DNA of 39,350 nucleotides, from positions 1 to 39,350 of the forward strand of contig JADIMU010000041.1 of the NCBI GenBank assembly GCA_017694495.1, given 5' to 3'. Origin of the DNA: Candidatus Aphodenecus pullistercoris. Its GTDB lineage: Bacteria; Spirochaetota; Spirochaetia; Sphaerochaetales; Sphaerochaetaceae. Each line of letters starts with the position of its first letter. The stretch's first letter is position 1. The translations under genes were made by a program, and so were the position numbers. Positions 33,794 to 39,350 of this stretch are shown one piece after another. The notes under the pieces are model-generated. The model was not told the DNA's origin. It did no database searches and worked only from the letters and a program-made list of their open reading frames with translations.

Positions 33794-34552
33794 ATGAGAA
33801 TCTACAGTTTCAATGTGAATGGAATCAGGGCGATCCTCGGCAAGGAAGGATTCATGTCCTGGCTCGAGAACTGTGGTGGGGACATCATATGCCTCCAGGA
33901 GACGAAGCTTTCCGACCCAGAGTTCAGAATAGACATTCCTGGTTACCATCAGTACTTCTACAACGCGCAGAAGAAGGGATACAGCGGTACGGCCATCCTC
34001 ACGCGCAAGGAACCTGTCAGAGTATGGCAGGGAATGGGCGTCGACGAGCATGACATGGAAGGACGTGTCCTCACTGCAGAGTACAAGGACTTCTATCTCG
34101 TATGCGTCTATGTCCCCAACTCCCAGGATGGGCTGAGGAGACTCGACTACAGACAGACCTGGAACAAGGCCTTCGAGGACTACGTGTCTGGCCTGAAGGA
34201 GAAGAAGGGAGTCATCTTCTGCGGTGACCTGAACGTCGCCCACAAAGAGATCGACATCAAGAACCCGAAGACGAACCTGAGGAACGCAGGCTTCACGATC
34301 GAGGAAAGGAACGACTTCACAAGACTGCTTGAGCGCGGCTTCATTGACAGCTTCAGACACCTCCACCCGGATGAAGTCAAGTACTCCTGGTGGTCATACC
34401 GCTTCAGGGCCCGCGAGAAGGGAATTGGATGGAGGATCGACTACTTCGTCATCTCAGACGACCTTGCAGACCGGCTGAAGGCAGCCGAAATCCACAACGA
34501 CGTCTTCGGTTCGGACCACTGCCCTGTATCGATCGACATCGATGTCGAGTGA
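33794..34552 (+). CDS. exoA: Exodeoxyribonuclease III / AP endonuclease
   Basis: A 252-residue Mg2+-dependent enzyme of the ExoIII/APE1 family in base-excision repair. Motifs: SFNVNGIRA at the N-terminus, ICLQETKLSD with the metal-binding Glu near 36, GDLNVAHKEIDIKNPK near 143, SWWSYRFRAREKGIGWRIDY and the catalytic GSDHCPVSIDI near the C-terminus. The length is normal. It looks more like B. subtilis ExoA and APE1 than E. coli Xth. A strong hairpin terminator follows. Confidence 0.95.
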   Translation: MRIYSFNVNGIRAILGKEGFMSWLENCGGDIICLQETKLSDPEFRIDIPGYHQYFYNAQKKGYSGTAILTRKEPVRVWQGMGVDEHDMEGRVLTAEYKDFYLVCVYVPNSQDGLRRLDYRQTWNKAFEDYVSGLKEKKGVIFCGDLNVAHKEIDIKNPKTNLRNAGFTIEERNDFTRLLERGFIDSFRHLHPDEVKYSWWSYRFRAREKGIGWRIDYFVISDDLADRLKAAEIHNDVFGSDHCPVSIDIDVE

Positions 34553-34555
34553 AGT

Positions 34556-34582
34556 ACGGCTCCCTCTCATCAAGGGAGCCGT
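34556..34582. terminator. Bidirectional terminator hairpin between exoA and typA
   Basis: Perfect 10-base arms ACGGCTCCCT and AGGGAGCCGT with a 7-base loop, four bases after the exoA stop and five before the convergent typA stop. It is followed by CTTGTCATTT on the plus strand. Confidence 0.8.
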
Positions 34583-34586
34583 CTTG

Positions 34587-36422
34587 TCATTTGAGGAAGC
34601 TGGGGATCTCACCCCTGTTCTCGAAGATCTTACGTTTCTGTGTGTCGAGGATCTTCTTGCACATCCTGATCGACTTGGGAGTGACTTCGACAAGCTCATC
34701 GTCCTTGATGAACTGGATCGCACTCTCGAGCGAAGGCTTGACGACAGGAGTCAGGCTGACCGCCTCATCCTTTCCTGCAGCACGCAGGTTCGTCAGCTTC
34801 TTCGTCCTCGTCGGATTGAGCATGAGGTCCCCTTCCCTGTTGCGCTCACCGACGACCTCACCTTCGTAGACGTCGTCACCGGGCACGATGAACATCCTTC
34901 CCCTGTCCTCAAGCTCCCAGATGCCATAGGCGACGGCAACACCGGCGCGGTCACAAATCAGAGAACCGGAGAAACGGTCGGGGAAGTCGCCCTTGTATGG
35001 CTCATAGCCCTTAAGATAACTGTTCATTATGCCGAAGCCCTTCGTGTCGGTCAGAAACTCGTCTCGGTAGCCGATCAGGCCGCGTGAGGGAATCTCGAAG
35101 CGGATCTTCACCCGGCCTCCCGGAGTGTATGTGATGTCGCTCATGATGGCCTTGCGCTTGCCGAGCTTCTCCATCACTACACCGGAAGACTCCTCAGGAC
35201 AGTCGATCAGAAGGTATTCGATCGGCTCGCATTTTCGTCCCTGGTCGTCGACCTTGAAGATGATGTGCGGTCGTCCGACACAGAACTCCATGCCTTCCCT
35301 CCTCATCTCCTCTGCGATGATGGCCATCTGGAACTCACCGCGCCCCTTTACGATGAAGGTGTCGTCCAGATTCTTCTCGACACGGATCGAGACGTTCTTC
35401 AGTGCCTCGCGCTGCAGCCTCTCCCAGATCTTCGCGCTGGTGACGGCCTTGCCTTCCTTGCCGGCAAGCGGGGAAATGTTCTTGCAGAACATCATGGAGA
35501 CCGTAGGCTCGTCGACAGTGATCCTGGGCAGGGCCTTCTTGTAGTCCCTGTTGCATATAGTGTCGCCGATGGAGACGTCAGACACGCCTGAGAGCACGAC
35601 AATATCGCCAGGCTCGACGGAGGCGACCTCCTTGAACACAGGTCCGTCGTAGGCCTGGAGCCTTGTCACACGCAGATTCTCCTCTCCATCCTCCTTCATG
35701 CACACGAGCTGATCATTCGTGCTCACAGAGCCGTTGATGACCTTGCCGACAGCGAGGCGGCCGAGGAAGTCGGAATAGGAAAGGTCGCTTACCAACATCT
35801 GGAAAGGCTCCTCATCGTCGTAGCTCGGCGCAGGAATGTAGTCGACGATGCAGTCCAGGAGATCATGAAGGTTCTCCTTGATGTCATTGAGCCCACGTCC
35901 ACACTTTCCAGCCCTTCCATTTGCGTAGAAGACGGGGACCTCAAGCATCTTCTCGTCGGCGCACAGCTCAAGCAGGAGGTCGTAGACTTCATTGAGGACC
36001 TCTTCAGGACGTGCGTCGGCACGGTCGATCTTGTTGATGACGACGATGACGGGCAGATCGAGCGCAAGCGCCTTCTCCAGAACGAAACGGGTCTGAGGCA
36101 ATGGTCCTTCTGCGGCATCGACGAGCAGGACGACGCCATCAACCATGCTCAGGCCGCGCTCGACCTCGCCTCCGAAGTCGGCATGGCCCGGAGTGTCGAT
36201 GATGTTGATCTTTACGCCCTTCCAATGTATGGCGCAGTTCTTGGCGCTGATCGTGATTCCCCTCTCGCGCTCGATGGCGCCGGAATCCATGATCCTGTCC
36301 TTGTCCAGATCCTTGCCCACCAGACCACTCTGATGGAAGAGGGCGTCGACCAGAGTAGTCTTACCATGGTCGACATGTGCGATGATGGCTATGTTCCTTA
36401 TCTTGTCATTGTATCTGATCAT
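34587..36422 (-). CDS. typA: Translational GTPase TypA/BipA
   Basis: A 611-residue translational GTPase that binds the ribosome and aids 50S assembly at low temperature or under stress. G-domain motifs are [10 protein letters not shown] (15-24), [27 protein letters not shown] and [15 protein letters not shown]. After the G domain comes an EF-Tu-like domain 2. The elongation-factor-like C-terminal domains include [27 protein letters not shown] and the TypA-specific tail with [11 protein letters not shown]. The length matches the family. The upstream region has only a weak AGAG before the ATG. Confidence 0.97.
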   Translation of the reverse strand: MIRYNDKIRNIAIIAHVDHGKTTLVDALFHQSGLVGKDLDKDRIMDSGAIERERGITISAKNCAIHWKGVKINIIDTPGHADFGGEVERGLSMVDGVVLLVDAAEGPLPQTRFVLEKALALDLPVIVVINKIDRADARPEEVLNEVYDLLLELCADEKMLEVPVFYANGRAGKCGRGLNDIKENLHDLLDCIVDYIPAPSYDDEEPFQMLVSDLSYSDFLGRLAVGKVINGSVSTNDQLVCMKEDGEENLRVTRLQAYDGPVFKEVASVEPGDIVVLSGVSDVSIGDTICNRDYKKALPRITVDEPTVSMMFCKNISPLAGKEGKAVTSAKIWERLQREALKNVSIRVEKNLDDTFIVKGRGEFQMAIIAEEMRREGMEFCVGRPHIIFKVDDQGRKCEPIEYLLIDCPEESSGVVMEKLGKRKAIMSDITYTPGGRVKIRFEIPSRGLIGYRDEFLTDTKGFGIMNSYLKGYEPYKGDFPDRFSGSLICDRAGVAVAYGIWELEDRGRMFIVPGDDVYEGEVVGERNREGDLMLNPTRTKKLTNLRAAGKDEAVSLTPVVKPSLESAIQFIKDDELVEVTPKSIRMCKKILDTQKRKIFENRGEIPSFLK

Positions 36423-36584
36423 ATTTCTCTTGCCCGGATGAGATTACCACAAAGGTGGCTCTTCATTCCATACACATCGTTACACTATCATCATTCAACT
36501 ACATCAATACAGTTATACTATCTGAATTGAATAATTTTTTAGAAATCAACGCTATCATCCTTGATGTACAATGACAGTGGAATT

Positions 36585-36619
36585 GAAAAAGCGCCATGGC
36601 TCTTGTGGAGCCATGACGC
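36585..36619 (-). terminator. Rho-independent terminator of the alcohol dehydrogenase operon
   Basis: On the minus strand GCGTCATGGCTC pairs with GAGCCATGGCGC (one mismatch) around CACAA, followed by TTTTTC. It lies 50 bases after the dehydrogenase stop. Confidence 0.85.
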
Positions 36620-36668
36620 AGAGCAACGTAATTCCTGGCGATTGGAATCGCAGGTTGAGTTTTCCAAT

Positions 36669-37856
36669 TCACAGGGCGGAATTCAGGATGTCGAGCACAT
36701 CCCTGAAGCCGACCGCCTTCGGGTTGACGATCATGGCCCCGTCGTTTATCGCCCTCTTGGCGACCTCGTCGAAGTCCTGGCGGCTCACATTGTTCTCTCC
36801 AAGGCGCAAGGAGAGGCCAGAACGCGATGCGACGTTGGAAGTGAAGCTTGACACCTCCTCGACGCAGCGCATGGCCCTGTCGCCCTTTTTTGTGGCCACA
36901 AAGTCCTCAGGAGCGATGAGGAATGAAAGAATGTCCTCATAGTCATCGGCGCACTTGTCGAGGTTGAAGCGCATGCAATGGGGCAGCAGTATCGCCATGG
37001 CAAGACCGTGAGGCAGTCCGCATACGCCTCCCAGACTGTGTCCTATGGCGTGGACGATTCCTACCATGCTGTTCGAGAAGGCGCTTCCGGCAAGCAGAGA
37101 GCCGTTGGCAAGCGCGAGGCGGGCCTTGCGGTCACCTGGTGTGCTTATGCACTTCTCGAGGTTCTCATGTATGAGGAGGATGGCACTCCTGGCATAGGAC
37201 TGGCTGATCGGGTTCTTCTGAAGACATGAGTATGACTCGATCGCATGAGTCAGCGCATCCAGTCCTGTCATCGCCGTTATGCGCTTGGGCATGGAGAGCG
37301 TGAAGCGCTCGTCCAGTACGGCCAGATCAGGCAGGAGGAACTGGCTGATGAACTCCATCTTCACCTTGCGCGCGTTGTCCTTTATGACGGCGACGGCCGT
37401 CGCCTCGCTGCCAGTTCCACTTGTTGTCGGAACGGCGGCGAAAGGAATCTGGACGGCGCGGGGAAGGACCTCGGCACCGACGAATTTCATGATGTCGTCA
37501 CCACCCTGGCTGATCAGCATCCTGACCCCCTTGGCAGTGTCGATGACGGAACCGCCACCAAGGGCGACGATCGAGTCGGCACCAGAGCTGCGGTAGATCG
37601 AAGCGATGCTGTTGACGACCTCGATCGAACTGTCGGAGGGAATGTCTGTGAAGATGGAGGCGACGCTGAGTCCTCCGCTCGTCAGGGCATCGCACAGGAC
37701 CTTTACCTGGCCAAGGTCATTGAGTACCTTGTCCGAGAGCACGAGGGCCGAGGAAGCGCCAAGAAGGCGGAACTCGGAAGCGATGTTCTCAAGGGCGTAC
37801 TTGCCTGAGAGGATCTTTCCAGGATTGACGAACTCGTAGTAGCTGGGCGTGTACAT
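36669..37856 (-). CDS. Iron-containing alcohol dehydrogenase
   Basis: A 395-residue group III dehydrogenase (FucO/AdhB/EutG class), reducing aldehydes or oxidising alcohols with NAD(P)H. The cofactor motif is ALGGGSVIDTAKG near residue 100, with PTTSGTGSEAT near 143. Metal ligands are expected at Asp in LPDLAVLD near 183 and His in GLDALTHAIESY near 204, VGIVHAIGHSLGG near 270 and GLPHGLAMA near 282. It follows the SCP2-like gene by three bases. The substrate is not determinable; fermentation or redox balance is likely. Confidence 0.93.
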   Translation of the reverse strand: MYTPSYYEFVNPGKILSGKYALENIASEFRLLGASSALVLSDKVLNDLGQVKVLCDALTSGGLSVASIFTDIPSDSSIEVVNSIASIYRSSGADSIVALGGGSVIDTAKGVRMLISQGGDDIMKFVGAEVLPRAVQIPFAAVPTTSGTGSEATAVAVIKDNARKVKMEFISQFLLPDLAVLDERFTLSMPKRITAMTGLDALTHAIESYSCLQKNPISQSYARSAILLIHENLEKCISTPGDRKARLALANGSLLAGSAFSNSMVGIVHAIGHSLGGVCGLPHGLAMAILLPHCMRFNLDKCADDYEDILSFLIAPEDFVATKKGDRAMRCVEEVSSFTSNVASRSGLSLRLGENNVSRQDFDEVAKRAINDGAMIVNPKAVGFRDVLDILNSAL

Positions 37857-37859
37857 CTC

Positions 37860-38363
37860 TCACACTCCCACGAAGATCTTTCTGTAGACGCGCAGCGTGG
37901 AGAACTCCTTGTTCTCGACCTTGCGCAGAATGCGGCGTGTCATCAGACGGGGGAAGAGGTAGCTTTCAGCAATGTCGATGCATCTGACTATGCTCATCGT
38001 CTGGCTGATGTCGCCCGAGAGCATGAAGCGGTGCTCGGCATAGGCCCTTGCGACTCCCATCTGTCCAGTGAGGACGAGGAAGGCTGCATCAAGCGAGCGG
38101 AAGGTGATCCTTATGTCCGCATCATCCACGTGGTGGCATCTTACAAGCTTTCTGCCCCTCTTCATCAGAGTGATGGAAGGACCACCATTTCCCGTCTCGA
38201 GCACGACAGTGAGGCCATTCCTCCAGCTGTCGAACTCGGACATGATGCGGCTGTCCTCATGGGCGAGGACCTTTATCGCCCTGTAGAGGACGAAGAGGAC
38301 GATTTTGGCGACGATGGCCTTCAGCGCAAGGCTGAATCTCCTGATTGCTGATACGTTGCTCAT
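37860..38363 (-). CDS. SCP2-like sterol/lipid-binding domain protein
   Basis: A 167-residue protein. Residues about 20-40 are hydrophobic (KAIVAKIVLFVLYRAIKVL). The central part (DADIRITFRSLDAAFLVLTGQ, then GVARAYAEHRFMLSGDIS) resembles the SCP2 lipid-binding fold with its hydrophobic groove. It is three bases upstream of the alcohol dehydrogenase and clearly in the same operon. A role in binding a hydrophobic ligand is inferred from fold resemblance. There is no SD; a TTGACA/TAATAT promoter ends just before the ATG. Confidence 0.6.
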   Translation of the reverse strand: MSNVSAIRRFSLALKAIVAKIVLFVLYRAIKVLAHEDSRIMSEFDSWRNGLTVVLETGNGGPSITLMKRGRKLVRCHHVDDADIRITFRSLDAAFLVLTGQMGVARAYAEHRFMLSGDISQTMSIVRCIDIAESYLFPRLMTRRILRKVENKEFSTLRVYRKIFVGV

Positions 38364-38373
38364 GGCAACTTTT

Positions 38374-38401
38374 ATATTACATCAATCGATTTTTTTGTCA
38401 A
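38374..38401 (-). promoter_or_regulatory. Promoter of the SCP2-adh operon, predicting a very short leader
   Basis: Minus-strand TTGACA (38401-38396), 16 bases, then TAATAT (38379-38374). The -10 box ends ten bases before the ATG, or seven if TATAAA at 38376-38371 is used. Confidence 0.65.
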
Positions 38402-38442
38402 TAAAGACAGAATGACGAATCCTGTAATCATGTTCCAAAGAA

Positions 38443-39018
38443 TCAGAATGCAATCAGTCCCAGATGCTCAAGAAGGATCTTCGCTCCCATCAGGATGAGG
38501 ATGACGCCACCTGCGATCTCGGCCTTCTTCTTGAAACGGAGGCCGAAGACCGATCCGATCTTCACACCGAAGGCAGAAAGGATGAAGGTGCACACTCCAA
38601 TGAAGGAGACGGCAGGGACGATGTCGACGCTGAGGAAGGCGAAGGAGACGCCTACAGCAAGGGCGTCGATGCTCGTCGCGATGGCCAGAGGCAGCATTGC
38701 CCGGATGCTGTATGAGGCATCCTCCTCATTGCAGCATTCCTCATCCCCTCCTAAAGCCTCGCGGATCATGTTCGCACCAATCAGACCGAGAAGGATGAAG
38801 GCGATCCAGTGGTCGATCGACTGGATGAGTGTGCTGAAGTTCACCCCCAACAGGTAGCCTATGAGTGGCATGAAAGCCTGGAAGATGCCGAACCAGAGAC
38901 CTACTATGACCATCTGGCCAAGCTTGACGCGTCCAGTGGCAAGTCCCTTGCAGATTGCGACTGCAAAGGCGTCCATGCTCAGGCCTACAGCGATGAGGAA
39001 GAGCTCGAAGAGGCTCAT
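38443..39018 (-). CDS. mntP: Manganese efflux pump MntP
   Basis: A 191-residue six-helix membrane protein of the MntP family, exporting Mn2+. Paired motifs are [15 protein letters not shown] near the N-terminus and [15 protein letters not shown] in the second half, each with a conserved Asp. [20 protein letters not shown] and [13 protein letters not shown] also fit. AAAGGAG precedes the ATG. The long leader carries a manganese-sensing riboswitch, so expression should rise with Mn2+. Confidence 0.95.
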   Translation of the reverse strand: MSLFELFLIAVGLSMDAFAVAICKGLATGRVKLGQMVIVGLWFGIFQAFMPLIGYLLGVNFSTLIQSIDHWIAFILLGLIGANMIREALGGDEECCNEEDASYSIRAMLPLAIATSIDALAVGVSFAFLSVDIVPAVSFIGVCTFILSAFGVKIGSVFGLRFKKKAEIAGGVILILMGAKILLEHLGLIAF

Positions 39019-39083
39019 GTTATGCTCCTTTGTGGGAAATCGGGCAAAATAAGAAGACGATGACCCACCAGAAAGATTTTTCT

Positions 39084-39172
39084 GACAAGTCTCGCCATGA
39101 CTTCCAAGGCCAGGGCTGGGCCCAGTATGTTGACCTTGGCACCGGATGGAACCGGCTGGCTACTCCCTTGTG
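39084..39172 (-). promoter_or_regulatory. yybP-ykoY (manganese) riboswitch aptamer in the mntP leader
   Basis: On the minus strand the leader contains AAGGGAGTAGCC, later GTCAACATACTGGGC, CCTGGCCTTGG and TGGCGAGACTT, which are the conserved loops of the yybP-ykoY class. The closing stem is ACAAG (39171-39167) with CTTGT (39089-39085). A small hairpin CAGAAA/TTTCTG (39084-39069) follows and may be part of the switch; the SD of mntP lies 38 bases further on. Confidence 0.85.
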
Positions 39173-39187
39173 ATGTTGCCGTCATCC

Positions 39188-39216
39188 ATTTAGCCATAGA
39201 CTGGAAGGTGAGTCAA
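39188..39216 (-). promoter_or_regulatory. mntP promoter
   Basis: Minus-strand TTGACT (39216-39211), 17 bases, then CTAAAT (39193-39188), just upstream of the riboswitch aptamer. Confidence 0.6.
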
Positions 39217-39241
39217 GGAAAAAACAGGGAAGTGGAAAGAC

Positions 39242-39250
39242 AAAAAAAAA
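39242..39250 (-). terminator. T9 terminator after the 5S rRNA
   Basis: Nine consecutive T (minus strand) directly follow the 5S 3' end, the end of an rRNA operon that must lie to the right. Confidence 0.7.
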
Positions 39251-39350
39251 CCTGGCAGCGACCTACTCTCCCGCACACGGAGTGCAGTACCATCGGCGAG
39301 GAGGCGTTTCACGGTCGTGTTCGGGATGGGAACGTGTGGGAGCCGCCTCT
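39251..39350 (-). rRNA. rrf: 5S ribosomal RNA, 3' part (5' end outside window)
   Basis: The minus strand reads TTCCCATCCCGAACACG, GCCGATGGTACTGC, then GGGAGAGTAGGTCGCTGCC near the 3' end, the standard conserved 5S segments. About 100 of the usual ~115 bases are present. 23S and 16S genes are expected further right on the same strand. Confidence 0.95.

Noticed and set aside
39015-39197. A 60-codon minus-strand frame upstream of mntP
   Set aside because: It coincides with the riboswitch leader and overlaps the mntP start; no independent SD.

Overview
The window looks like chromosomal DNA from a moderately GC-rich, probably anaerobic and host-associated bacterium. I lean towards the Spirochaetota (Sphaerochaeta-like), but no taxonomic marker settles this. 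The hints are a bacterial XPB helicase, a fused AroD-AroE, an incomplete oxidative TCA arm, ABC sugar and amino-acid uptake, and a manganese riboswitch. Coding DNA is GC-rich, whereas several gaps (24.3-24.8, 31.7-31.9 and 33.5-33.8 kb) are very AT-rich.

Layout. 1-8.0 kb: 3' end of chorismate synthase (aroC), an XPB helicase overlapping a helicase-associated partner gene, a convergent bifunctional aroDE, an ABC-F ATPase and a Maf-like pyrophosphatase. 8.0-9.6 kb: a small accessory block with a Fic protein, a tiny coupled ORF and a divergent ribbon-helix-helix protein. 9.6-12.2 kb: a two-gene amino-acid ABC transporter with unusual domain order. 12.4-13.4 kb: a GNAT acetyltransferase and an ArsR repressor with a zinc-type alpha-5 site. 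13.5-18.3 kb: citrate synthase and a CoA-binding protein converging on isocitrate dehydrogenase and aconitase, together making 2-oxoglutarate. 18.3-24.3 kb: a run of + strand genes (YuiD-like membrane protein, TrhA/hemolysin III, an m5C RNA methyltransferase, a DUF362 ferredoxin-like protein, a GT8 glycosyltransferase and a UvrD-type helicase).

24.3-25.3 kb is nearly gene-free, with a T9G10 tract and a small membrane-protein gene broken by an in-frame TAG. 25.3-31.7 kb is a sugar-use locus: binding protein, two permeases, a GH2 glycosidase and an SGNH esterase, divergent from an ArsR-type regulator, with a palindrome between them. 31.7-33.8 kb is AT-rich accessory DNA with a NUDIX hydrolase, ParA and a ribbon-helix-helix-like partner. 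33.8-39.35 kb carries exoA, typA, an iron alcohol dehydrogenase with an SCP2-like protein, mntP behind a yybP-ykoY (Mn2+) riboswitch, and the 3' part of a 5S rRNA (- strand).

The observations most worth checking are the XPB/partner operon, the re-ordered binding-protein halves fused to a permease, the GHKL-like tail on its ATPase, the zinc-site ArsR without a metal transporter, a recurring -10-box-to-start-codon spacing that predicts leaderless mRNAs, and the ParA island with repeated TGATATC motifs. I found no CRISPR array, insertion sequence or tRNA. No system here is demonstrably new; several arrangements are uncommon.
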